A stretch of DNA of 64,000 nt, taken from Sphingomonas hankookensis. GTDB taxonomy: Bacteria; Pseudomonadota; Alphaproteobacteria; Sphingomonadales; Sphingomonadaceae. The stretch spans positions 1 to 64,000 of the forward strand of contig NZ_LQQO01000014.1 of the NCBI RefSeq assembly GCF_001619955.1, given 5' to 3'. A model generated the notes under the pieces. The model was not told the DNA's origin. It made no database searches and saw only the letters and a program-made list of their open reading frames with translations. Both the position numbers and the translations under genes were made by a program. Positions 43,329 through 50,732 of the stretch are shown here, in pieces; within the stretch, counting starts at the first letter, position 1, and every line of letters begins with the position of its first letter.

Positions 43329-44360
43329 GTGGACGCCAAGCATCTCTCTGTCGCCGAACGGTTGCTCGACTGGTATGATCGCAACCATCGTTCCCTGCCG
43401 TGGCGCAGCCCGCCCGGAACGGCAGCGCCCGATCCGTACCGCGTGTGGCTATCGGAGGTGATGCTCCAGCAGACGCAGGTGGCGAGCGTGCGGCCCTATT
43501 TCGAGGCGTGGACCGCGCGCTGGCCGTCGTTCGCGGCGCTGGCGGCGGCGGACGATGCCGATGTCATGGCGGCATGGGCGGGGCTGGGCTATTATGCCCG
43601 CGCCCGCAACCTGCTGGCCTGCGCGCGGGTCGTCGCGGCGCGGGGCGGGCTGCCCGACACCGAAAGCGATCTGCGCAAGCTGCCGGGGATCGGCGACTAT
43701 ACGGCGGCGGCGATCGCGGCGATCGCCTTTGGCCGGCGGGCGGTGGTGGTCGATGCCAATGTCGAGCGGGTCGTGTCGCGCTTGTTCGCGGTTGCGGAGC
43801 CCTTGCCCGGTGCCCGCCCGGCGATCCGCGCGGGCACCGATACGATCACGCCGGACGCCCGCGCGGGCGATTTCGCGCAGGCGATGATGGACCTGGGGTC
43901 GATGGTCTGCACCGCCCGCTCGCCGCGCTGCCTGCTCTGCCCCCTGCGCGACGATTGCGCGGCCTATGCGATGGGCACGCCCGACGCCTTTCCGGTCAAG
44001 GCTGTGAAGAAGGCGAAGCCGCAGCGATTCGGCACGCTGTTCTGGGCGGAACGGGACGGGCGGGTGCTGCTGGTGCGGCGGCCGGACAAGGGGATGCTGG
44101 GCGGTATGCGCGCGCTGCCGACCGGGCCGTGGAGCGATAGCGATCCGGGCGCCGAAGGCGCGCCGTTCGCCGCCGACTGGCGCGCCATCGGTCTGGTCCG
44201 CCATGGTTTTACCCATTTCGATCTTGCCTGCACCGTCATGGTGGCGGATGCAGTCGACGACACCGCGCAGGGCGAATGGTGGCCGGTCGCGGACCTTGAA
44301 GCCGCCGGCATGCCGACGCTGTTCGCGCGGGCGATAACGGCTGTGGAGGGAATGCGATGA
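43329..44360 (+). CDS. mutY: A/G-specific adenine glycosylase MutY
   Basis: Removes adenine mispaired with 8-oxoguanine in DNA repair. The 343-residue enzyme has the catalytic Glu in SEVMLQQTQVASV near residue 44. The helix-hairpin-helix LPGIGDYTAAAIAAIAFG is followed by the catalytic Asp in VVDANVERVVSRL. The [4Fe-4S] loop CTARSPRCLLCPLRDDC (C-X6-C-X2-C-X5-C) follows. The C-terminal Nudix-like domain for 8-oxoG recognition contains GMLGGMRALPTGPW and FTHFDLACTV. The start is GTG at 43329, since no ATG lies nearby. It overlaps the next gene by ATGA. Confidence 0.95.
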   Translation: MDAKHLSVAERLLDWYDRNHRSLPWRSPPGTAAPDPYRVWLSEVMLQQTQVASVRPYFEAWTARWPSFAALAAADDADVMAAWAGLGYYARARNLLACARVVAARGGLPDTESDLRKLPGIGDYTAAAIAAIAFGRRAVVVDANVERVVSRLFAVAEPLPGARPAIRAGTDTITPDARAGDFAQAMMDLGSMVCTARSPRCLLCPLRDDCAAYAMGTPDAFPVKAVKKAKPQRFGTLFWAERDGRVLLVRRPDKGMLGGMRALPTGPWSDSDPGAEGAPFAADWRAIGLVRHGFTHFDLACTVMVADAVDDTAQGEWWPVADLEAAGMPTLFARAITAVEGMR

Positions 44361-45688
44361 GGGGTGAGAACCGGGTCCGAAATATGCTGGCGCTGACCGG
44401 CGCGCTGTTGCTGGTGCAGCCGGCGGTGGCTTGGGCACAGGCCGCTCCGCCGCGCGCGCCCGCCCGCCCGGCGGTCCGTGCACTGCCCGCAACCGACGGG
44501 ATGGTCCGCAGCTATGTCGCGCAGAAGAAGGCGCCGGGCATGGTGGTGATCGTCGGCGGGCCGGACTGGACCAGCGCGCATGCCGCCGGCCGGGTCGCCA
44601 CCGACGCCAATGCCGCGTCGGCCAATGTCGATACGCTGTGGCGCGTCTATTCGATGACCAAGCCGATCACCGGCATGGCGGCGATGATGCTGGTCGAGGA
44701 CGGCAAGCTGAAGCTCGACCAGCCGATCAGCGACTTCATCCCCGGCTTCAAGTCGATGAAGGTGCTGACCGACCCCGACAAGAGCCTCGCCAGCCGGCCG
44801 GCGACCACGCCGATCACCGTGCGCCATCTGCTGACCCACACCGCCGGCCTTGGCTACAGCATCGTGACCAAGGGGCCGTTGCTCAAGGAATATGAGCGGT
44901 TGGGCATCGTGCCGGCAGCGGTCAACGCGCAGGCCGAGGTCGCGATGGCGCAGGCACGGCCGAAATCGCTGGAGGAATTCGCCAACCGCGTCGCCACCCT
45001 GCCGCTGATCGCCGAACCGGGGACGAAGTGGAGCTATTCGATCGGGCTGGACGTACTGGGTCGGGTGATCGAGGTGGCTTCGGGCATGTCGTTCGAGCGG
45101 TTCTTGCAGACGCGGATGTTCGGTCCGCTGGGCATGACGTCGACCTATTGGACGGTCCCGGCGGCGCAGAAGGGGCGGTTGGTCACCAACTATGCCTGGG
45201 CCGGCGACAATCTGGTGCCGGTCGATCCGGGCGCCACGTCGGTCTGGCTGTCGCCGCCGAGCTTCCCCTATGGCGGAGCGGGTCTCGTCATGTCGGCGGC
45301 GGATTACGACCGGTTTCTTCACATGCTCCAGAATGGCGGCACGTTGAACGGCAAGCGGGTGATGAAACCGGCCACGGTGGCGCTGGGCATGTCGAACCTG
45401 TTGCCGGCCGGCGTGACCTTTGGCGGGGTCGACGGGGCTACCGGTGGGCAGGCGGGGCCGAAAATGGGCTTTGGCGCGGGCGGTTCGGTGTATCTGGAAA
45501 CGCTGCCCGGACGGCCGGGCAAGGGCACCTATGGCTGGGGCGGGGCGGCCGGCACGGTCGCGTTCGTCGATCCGGTGCGGCAGGTGCGCGGGACCCTCAT
45601 GGTCAATTACTTCCCGGCGGACAAATGGCCGCTGCGCGACGATCTGGTGAAGGCATTGGCCAGCGATCTTGCCGGGCCGGTGCGATGA
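44357..45688 (+). CDS. Serine hydrolase, class C beta-lactamase/esterase fold
   Basis: A 443-residue exported penicillin-binding-protein-like hydrolase. A signal peptide (residues 1-28, ending AWAQA) precedes the fold. The nucleophile lies in SMTK (Ser99, Lys102), followed by the Tyr motif in KWSYSIGLD (about residue 229). WGGAAGT near residue 393 takes the place of the KTG/HxG motif. This WGG variant is common in esterase/carboxypeptidase-type members such as EstB, so an esterase or peptidase role is more likely than antibiotic resistance. It overlaps the mutY stop and the nudC start (both ATGA). The coupling to base-repair genes is not functionally explained. Confidence 0.85.
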   Translation: MRGENRVRNMLALTGALLLVQPAVAWAQAAPPRAPARPAVRALPATDGMVRSYVAQKKAPGMVVIVGGPDWTSAHAAGRVATDANAASANVDTLWRVYSMTKPITGMAAMMLVEDGKLKLDQPISDFIPGFKSMKVLTDPDKSLASRPATTPITVRHLLTHTAGLGYSIVTKGPLLKEYERLGIVPAAVNAQAEVAMAQARPKSLEEFANRVATLPLIAEPGTKWSYSIGLDVLGRVIEVASGMSFERFLQTRMFGPLGMTSTYWTVPAAQKGRLVTNYAWAGDNLVPVDPGATSVWLSPPSFPYGGAGLVMSAADYDRFLHMLQNGGTLNGKRVMKPATVALGMSNLLPAGVTFGGVDGATGGQAGPKMGFGAGGSVYLETLPGRPGKGTYGWGGAAGTVAFVDPVRQVRGTLMVNYFPADKWPLRDDLVKALASDLAGPVR

Positions 45689-46539
45689 TCGGCTTTACCG
45701 GCGTGGCGCTGGTCCGTGCCGACAATGAGCGCGACGATCCGGCCGCATTCGCCCGGTGCCTGGCCGATCCGGCGGCGCGGCTGCTGGTGCTGACCGGATT
45801 GGAGCCGCCGGTGGCGGAGGACGGGGCGCTGCAGCTGGCTGCGATGGACCCGGCGCGCCGCGATGCGCTGCTGCTCGGCTATCTGGAGGGCGCGCCGCTG
45901 TTCGTGGCGGGCGAGGGCGACGGCAGCGCGCCGGCTATGCGGTCGCCCGCGCTGATGGCCGCGCTGGCGGAGATGCCGGCGGCTGACGTCGCGCTCTACG
46001 GCATCGCGCGCAGCCTGGTCGACTGGCATTCGCGGCATGGTTTCTGTGCGCGGTGCGGCCATGCGAGCGTCGTCGCGCGTGGCGGTTGGGCGCGGTCGTG
46101 TCCGGGATGCGGCGCGCTGCATTTTCCGCGGACCGACCCGGTGGTCATCATGGCGGTCGAGCATGACGACCGCGTGCTGCTGGGTCGCCAGCCGAGCTGG
46201 CCGGCAGGACGCTATTCGGCGCTGGCCGGATTCGTCGAGGTCGGGGAATCAATCGAGGAAGCGGTCGCGCGCGAGGTGCTGGAGGAAGCGGGTGTCGCGG
46301 TTGCCGGCGTGCGCTATGTCGCCAGCCAGCCCTGGCCGTTTCCGTCGCAGCTGATGATCGCGTGCATCGCGACGGCGGCGGACGATGCACTCCGGATCGA
46401 TGCGACCGAGCTGGAGGACGCGTTCTGGGCGACGCGGGACGAGGTTCGCGCGGCGCTGGCCGGGGATACGACGCGGTTCATCGCGCCGCCGGGCCATGCG
46501 ATTGCGCGGAGTCTGTTGATGGCGTGGGTGGTGGGGTGA
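45685..46539 (+). CDS. nudC: NADH pyrophosphatase/RNA decapping hydrolase NudC
   Basis: Hydrolyses NADH and removes NAD caps from RNA. The 284-residue product has the zinc ribbon (Cys121, Cys124, Cys139, Cys142). The Nudix box GFVEVGESIEEAVAREVLEEAGV follows near residue 181. The NudC-defining motif SQPWPFPS comes right after. ATG at 45685 overlaps the serine hydrolase stop. It is the third gene of mutY-hydrolase-nudC. Both mutY and nudC process damaged or modified nucleotides, so their pairing is functionally sensible. A type II palindrome follows. Confidence 0.93.
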   Translation: MIGFTGVALVRADNERDDPAAFARCLADPAARLLVLTGLEPPVAEDGALQLAAMDPARRDALLLGYLEGAPLFVAGEGDGSAPAMRSPALMAALAEMPAADVALYGIARSLVDWHSRHGFCARCGHASVVARGGWARSCPGCGALHFPRTDPVVIMAVEHDDRVLLGRQPSWPAGRYSALAGFVEVGESIEEAVAREVLEEAGVAVAGVRYVASQPWPFPSQLMIACIATAADDALRIDATELEDAFWATRDEVRAALAGDTTRFIAPPGHAIARSLLMAWVVG

Positions 46540-46562
46540 CTTAAGCCCCCTTCACCTCGCCG

Positions 46563-46683
46563 CCGTTTGCTTCGAGCGCAGGTTCGAGCTTGTCGAGAAC
46601 CGAAGTCGAGAAGGGGTTGCCCCAAGCAATAGGTTCTCGACGGACGCTTCTCGACAGGCTCGAAGCTGCTCGAACCGAACGGG
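46563..46683. repeat. Type II 120-bp palindromic repeat, copy B
   Basis: Nearly identical to the copies at 12127-12247 and 55754-55874. It differs mainly in the loop (GGTTGCCCCAAGCAATAGG). It lies between the convergent ends of nudC and pheA. Confidence 0.85.
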
Positions 46684-46700
46684 GTGCGCAGAGGGAAATT

Positions 46701-47591
46701 CTACCCCCGCTCCCTTGCCCGCCCGTAGCTCCCCAGCAACCGCACCCATTTGCTGTGGAACCGCAGTTCGTCGAGCGCGCGGTCGACATGCGGCTCGCCC
46801 GGCCGTCCTTCGATGTCGCAGAAGAACTCCGTCGCGGCGAAGGTGCCGCCGCGCTGGTAGCTTTCCAGCTTCGTCATGTTGACGCCGTTGGTCGCGAAGC
46901 CGCCCATCGCCTTGTAGAGCGCGGCGGGTAGGTTCTTCACCTCGAACACCAAAGTCGTCATGCACGGCCCCTCGGGCAGTTCGGGCGGCGCGGCGCGGGC
47001 GAGGACGACGAAGCGGGTCGTATTATGGTCGGCATCGGCAATGTCGTCGGCCAGCAGTTGCAGCCCGTACAGCTCGGCTGCCGCCGGGGGGGCGAGTGCC
47101 GCCACCGTCGGGTCGCCGATCGCCGCGACCGATGCCGCCGCACCCGCGGTGTCGGGATGCGCTACCGGCTCGATCCCGCGCGCGCTCAGCCAGTGGCGGC
47201 ATTGGCCCAGCGCCTGTTCGTGGCTCATCGCCTGACGAATGCCCTCGACCGGGCCCAGACCCATCAGCGCATGGCGAATCGGCAGGAAATGTTCGCCGGT
47301 GATGACCAGCCCGGATTCGGGCAGCAGGAAATGCATGTCCGCCACGCGCCCATGCAGCGAATTTTCGATCGGGATGATCGCGCAGTCCGCCTGTCCGACA
47401 CGCACCGCATCGATCGCATCGGCAAAGCCGAAACAGGGCAGCGGCAGGCCGTCGGGAAACGCCTGTGTCAGCGCGACATGCGAATTGGCGCCGGGTGCGC
47501 CCTGAAAGGCGACGGTGCGATTCGGGTCGCGCGCGGCGGCTTCGATCATCTGCGCCACCAGCGGGCGCGCGGGTGCGGCGTATTTCTGCAT
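46701..47591 (-). CDS. pheA: Prephenate dehydratase
   Basis: Converts prephenate to phenylpyruvate in phenylalanine synthesis. The 296-residue monofunctional protein starts its catalytic domain with VAFQGAPGANSHVAL near residue 27. It contains IPIENSLHGRVADMHFLLPES and the catalytic Thr-Arg-Phe in NTTRFVVLAR. A C-terminal ACT domain (residues about 210-285) begins MTTLVFEVKNLPAALYKAM and has the ESYQRGG variant of the ESRP phenylalanine-binding motif, so feedback inhibition is likely. There is no chorismate mutase domain. The gene is divergent from the cytochrome c gene across 116 bp and convergent with nudC. Confidence 0.95.
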   Translation of the reverse strand: MQKYAAPARPLVAQMIEAAARDPNRTVAFQGAPGANSHVALTQAFPDGLPLPCFGFADAIDAVRVGQADCAIIPIENSLHGRVADMHFLLPESGLVITGEHFLPIRHALMGLGPVEGIRQAMSHEQALGQCRHWLSARGIEPVAHPDTAGAAASVAAIGDPTVAALAPPAAAELYGLQLLADDIADADHNTTRFVVLARAAPPELPEGPCMTTLVFEVKNLPAALYKAMGGFATNGVNMTKLESYQRGGTFAATEFFCDIEGRPGEPHVDRALDELRFHSKWVRLLGSYGRARERG

Positions 47592-47707
47592 GGGGTGCGG
47601 CGATTATCGGTCGCGGGGGCAGGCGGCAACCCTGTCTTGCCAGTATCGGATGCCGCCTCTAAGCATGGCCCCAAACAGAACCACATTTAGGTGAGACGGC
47701 TCAGGGC

Positions 47708-48388
47708 ATGGACGACCGGACGAACACCATCGCAGGTTGGGTATTGGCCGGTTGCGCCGCTGCCCTCGGACTTTCCATCGCCAGCGGCATGGTGTTTCAC
47801 TCCGGTCCGCCGGAAAAGCCGGGCTATCCGGTCGAGGGCGCCGCCGAAGCCGGGGGTGGCGCTGCCGCCGCCGTGCCGATCGCCACGCTGCTCGCCACCG
47901 CCGACGTCGCCAAGGGCGCGGAAGTGTTCAAGAAATGCGCCGCCTGCCACACGGTGAACCAGGGCGGGGCCAACGGCATCGGTCCGAACCTGTGGGGCGT
48001 GCTGGGCAAGAAGCACGGCCATATTCCGGGATTCGCCTATTCGAGCGCGCTGACCGGTATCCCGGGCAACTGGGACTTCGATTCGATGAATGCGTGGCTG
48101 ACGTCCCCGCGCAAATATGCGCCGGGCACCAAGATGACCTTTGCGGGTCTGGGCAGCGCCGAGGACCGGGCGAACGTCATCGCCTATCTCAATTCGCAGG
48201 GATCGAACCTGCCGCTGCCGGCCGCTCCCGCCGCGGGTGCCGAGGCGGCGCCGGCCGAGGCGGAGGGCAATGTCGCGGAGGGGGCTCCGGCCAACACCGC
48301 CGACGTCGTCAACGCCGCGACCCCGGCATCGGGCGCGCCGTCGGTCGATCCGGCCGCGGCGGAACAGGCGGCGAAGAAGGGCCAGTAA
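47708..48388 (+). CDS. Membrane-anchored c-type cytochrome (CycM/c552-like)
   Basis: A 226-residue class I cytochrome c with an uncleaved N-terminal anchor (IAGWVLAGCAAALGLSIASGMVF) and an Ala/Gly linker. The single heme site is Cys77-Ala-Ala-Cys80-His81, and the distal Met ligand lies in GTKMTFAG. Members of this type pass electrons from the bc1 complex to a terminal oxidase at the periplasmic face. After the heme domain, from about residue 165, comes a 60-residue Ala/Pro/Glu-rich tail without a fold, longer than in most relatives. The gene is monocistronic and divergent from pheA. The region behind it contains only repeats. Confidence 0.87.
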   Translation: MDDRTNTIAGWVLAGCAAALGLSIASGMVFHSGPPEKPGYPVEGAAEAGGGAAAAVPIATLLATADVAKGAEVFKKCAACHTVNQGGANGIGPNLWGVLGKKHGHIPGFAYSSALTGIPGNWDFDSMNAWLTSPRKYAPGTKMTFAGLGSAEDRANVIAYLNSQGSNLPLPAAPAAGAEAAPAEAEGNVAEGAPANTADVVNAATPASGAPSVDPAAAEQAAKKGQ

Positions 48389-48416
48389 CGGCCCGGCTTC
48401 GGAAAGAAGAATGGGG

Positions 48417-48695
48417 GTCACGCGGAGGCGCGAAGGGGTTGCGGTTGGTGCCGCCCTCCAGTGTTCCCGCTGGCTCGAATAGAAGAAGAAATTGGTTCGC
48501 GCAGAGGCGCAGAGAGGTTGCGTTTGCTGCCACCTTGCGCTCGATCGGTAGACCGTCGCGCCCGCTTCGGCTTAAGATGAGGCCGCTGGCGCGGATGAGG
48601 ACGCGGCAAACGCAACCTCTCTGCGCCTCTGCGCCTCTGCGCCTCTGCGCGAAATCTAATCTTCTTCTTCGCGTCTCCGCGCCTCCGCGTGAAAA
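48417..48695. repeat. Nested palindromic repeat with tandem CTCTGCGC units (type IV)
   Basis: The whole 357-bp gap between the cytochrome gene and the HAD gene is non-coding and mostly repeat. The outer arms are TCACGCGGAGGCGCG (48418-48432) and CGCGCCTCCGCGTGA near 48690. Inner arms near 48492-48524 (TTCGCGCAGAGGCGCAGAG) pair with 48606-48653. Within the right inner arm CTCTGCGC is repeated four times in tandem (48619-48650). AGAAGAAGAAA and TCTTCTTCTTC also pair. Confidence 0.75.
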
Positions 48696-48745
48696 CCACC
48701 TGCTACTCGCTTACGCCATTACGTGGACCAACCGTCCGGCCACAC

Positions 48746-49432
48746 TCAGACCGACACCGGTTCCAGCCCGAGCAACCGCGCCACCTCGTCGAAGCCATGC
48801 GCGATCTCGGTCACGCCGAGCGCGCGCAGGCGGTCGTCATGGCCGACGCCGCAATGGGACCCGGCGCACAGCCCGATCACGCGGGCGCCGGATGCAACGG
48901 CGCCGGTGACACCGACCGGCGAATCCTCGAGGATCGCGCAGTCCTCGATCGCGACGCCGAGCTGCTTCGCCCCGTACCGATAGAGGTCGGGCGCGGGCTT
49001 GCCGTTCGCGACATGCTCCTTGCCGCTGTAGATATGGTCGCCGAACGCGTCGCGGATGCCGAGATGGTCCAGATGCGTCGCGATCCAGTGGGTCGTGCTG
49101 GACGACACGATCGCGCGCGGCAGGTCGGCGGGGAGCGACCGGACGAAGGCGACCGCCCCGGCCACCGCCTCGACCCCCTCTGCCAGCACGCGGGCATCCT
49201 CGATGGCGCGCGCGTCCCAGAAGCCGTCGGGCACCGGGCCGCCGACCCATTTCTCGATCGCCTGGGTGAAGTGGTCGCCCGACAGGCCCATGAAATTGGC
49301 CATGGAATCGGCGGCGCTGGTCGGATGGCCCGCCTGGGTCAGGAAGTCAGCGATCTGGCGGTTGCCGGCAAATTCGCTTTCCAGCAGCACGCCGTCAAAG
49401 TCGAACAACAGGGCTTTCGGACGGGTCATCAT
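48746..49432 (-). CDS. HAD-superfamily hydrolase, phosphatase/beta-phosphoglucomutase-like
   Basis: A 228-residue cytosolic HAD hydrolase. Motif I is LLFDFDGVLLESE (nucleophile and acid Asp). A helical cap follows, then motif II VSSSTTHW and motif III/IV KPAPDLYRYGAKQLGVAIEDCAILEDSPVGVTGA. This DSPVG/GKPAPD layout is typical of the phosphoglycolate phosphatase/beta-phosphoglucomutase branch. The exact sugar phosphate is unknown. ATG at 49432 (MMTRPKALL) has AAGGA 4 nt upstream; the next ATG is 3 nt inside. The gene starts 7 bp after the yggS stop on the same strand, so the two are cotranscribed. Confidence 0.87.
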   Translation of the reverse strand: MMTRPKALLFDFDGVLLESEFAGNRQIADFLTQAGHPTSAADSMANFMGLSGDHFTQAIEKWVGGPVPDGFWDARAIEDARVLAEGVEAVAGAVAFVRSLPADLPRAIVSSSTTHWIATHLDHLGIRDAFGDHIYSGKEHVANGKPAPDLYRYGAKQLGVAIEDCAILEDSPVGVTGAVASGARVIGLCAGSHCGVGHDDRLRALGVTEIAHGFDEVARLLGLEPVSV

Positions 49433-49439
49433 CGTTCCT

Positions 49440-50105
49440 TTACTGGCCCCGCGCGCCGAACAGGGCGGAGCCGATGCGGACATGGGTCGCGCCGAGCGTC
49501 ACGGCGGTTTCGAAATCGTCGGACATGCCCATGCTGAGGCCGGTGAGGCCATGGTCGCGGGCGAGCTTGGCGGTCAGCGCGAAATAGGGCGCGGCGTCGA
49601 GGCCGGCGGGCGGCACGCACATGAGCCCGGCGACGGGAAGCCCGGCGGCCTTCGCCTCGGCCAGCAGCGCGGGCAGGTCCGACAGCGCGCAGCCGCCCTT
49701 TTGCGGTTCGTCACCGATATCGACCTGGAGGAAACAGGCGGGCGCGCGGCCGGTCTTGTCGATCGCCTTGGCCAGCGCGGCGACCAGCGAGGGGCGGTCG
49801 ACCGAATGGATCGCGTCGAACAGGCGGACGGCATCCTCGGCCTTGTTCGACTGGAGCTGACCGACCAGATGCAGTTCGATGCCGGGCGTAAGCTCCTGCA
49901 ATGCCGGCCATTTGCCTTGCGCTTCCTGTACCCGGTTTTCGCCGAACACGCGCTGTCCGGCGTCGATCAGCGGCTGGATCGCGGCGGCGTCATGGGTCTT
50001 GCTGACGGCGATCAGCGTCGTCGCGCCGCGGGGGCGGCGGGCGATCGATTCGGCATGGGCGATCCGGTCGCGAACGAGGCCGAGCGGGGTGTCGGTTTTG
50101 GTCAT
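49440..50105 (-). CDS. yggS: PLP homeostasis protein YggS
   Basis: A PLP-binding protein of the YggS/PROSC family that buffers pyridoxal phosphate and influences amino-acid pools rather than catalysing a defined reaction. The 221-residue product has the PLP lysine in TLIAVSKTH near residue 36. GENRVQEAQGKW, HLVGQLQSNKA and the C-terminal LSMGMSDDFETAVTLGATHVRIGSALFG are diagnostic. ATG at 50105. It is followed 7 bp later by the HAD phosphatase, and divergent from the ThiE-like gene with 22 bp between. Confidence 0.93.
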   Translation of the reverse strand: MTKTDTPLGLVRDRIAHAESIARRPRGATTLIAVSKTHDAAAIQPLIDAGQRVFGENRVQEAQGKWPALQELTPGIELHLVGQLQSNKAEDAVRLFDAIHSVDRPSLVAALAKAIDKTGRAPACFLQVDIGDEPQKGGCALSDLPALLAEAKAAGLPVAGLMCVPPAGLDAAPYFALTAKLARDHGLTGLSMGMSDDFETAVTLGATHVRIGSALFGARGQ

Positions 50106-50127
50106 CGCGCGCGCTATAGAGGCCGCC

Positions 50128-50658
50128 ATGCGCCGCCGCCACCCTTTGCCGACCCGCTGGCTGATGACCGATGAACGGTTGGGCGAGGCATTGCCGGCGA
50201 TGGTGGCGAAGTTGCCGCGGGGGAGTGGTGTCGTGTTCCGGCATTATGCCACACCCGAAGGGGAACGGCGGCGGAAGTTTACACAGGTGCGGCGGATCGC
50301 GCGGGCGCGGGGGCTGGTGCTGCTGGTGGCGGGGCCGCCGCTGCGGGGTGGCGATGGGGTGCACGGAAGAAAGGCGTGCAAGACCAAGGGGTTGGCGACG
50401 CGGCCGGTGCATTCGATGCGTGAACGCATCGCCGCCGAGCGGGCGGGGGTCGATGGCATCTTCGTTTCGCCCGTCTTTCCCACCCGGTCGCATCCCGGTG
50501 CGCGGGCGCTGGGGCGGGTGCGGTTCCAGCGGCTGATCGTGGGTGCGCGCGTGCCGGTCATCGCGCTGGGCGGGATGACGGCGGCACGGGCGCGGACGCT
50601 GAAGGGGATTGCCGGCTGGGCGGCGATCGATGCCTGGGGGTCGTTGCCCCCGGCTTGA
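50128..50658 (+). CDS. ThiE/TenI-like TIM-barrel protein, degenerate active site
   Basis: A 176-residue protein of the thiamine-phosphate-synthase (ThiE/TenI) superfamily. Recognisable parts are LPTRWLMTDERLG, GVVFRHYATP, GVDGIFVSPVFPTRSHPGARALG and the C-terminal phosphate loop VIALGGMTAARARTL. It is shorter than ThiE (about 205-220 residues). Where ThiE has the substrate- and Mg-binding DGVHLGQxD region, this protein reads GDGVHGRKACKTKGL. It therefore probably does not make thiamine phosphate. Relatives labelled thiamine phosphate synthase are common in sphingomonads, but their reaction is untested. ATG at 50128. Confidence 0.72.
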   Translation: MRRRHPLPTRWLMTDERLGEALPAMVAKLPRGSGVVFRHYATPEGERRRKFTQVRRIARARGLVLLVAGPPLRGGDGVHGRKACKTKGLATRPVHSMRERIAAERAGVDGIFVSPVFPTRSHPGARALGRVRFQRLIVGARVPVIALGGMTAARARTLKGIAGWAAIDAWGSLPPA

Positions 50659-50711
50659 TCCGGGGGGGGGGCGAAGAAGAAGCGGGACCCCGGGTCGAGC
50701 CCGGGGTGACG
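50648..50711. repeat. Palindromic intergenic repeat (type V), partial
   Basis: CCCGGCTTGATCCGGGG followed by a run of G and then GCGGGACCCCGGGTCGAGCCCGGGGTGACG. The left arm appears shortened relative to the copies at 54099-54169, 58658-58748 and 60962-61046. It overlaps the end of the ThiE-like gene (stop at 50658). Confidence 0.65.
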
Positions 50712-50732
50712 ATGGGAGGGAGATAGGTCGCG

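Noticed and set aside
44357..45688. Antibiotic-resistance beta-lactamase (AmpC)
   Set aside because: SxxK and Tyr motifs are present, but the KTG motif is replaced by WGG, as in esterase/peptidase relatives. There is no ampR neighbour.
48619..48650. CRISPR-like tandem repeat (CTCTGCGC units)
   Set aside because: Units are 8 nt, directly adjacent with no spacers, and lie within a palindrome arm. No cas genes are present.
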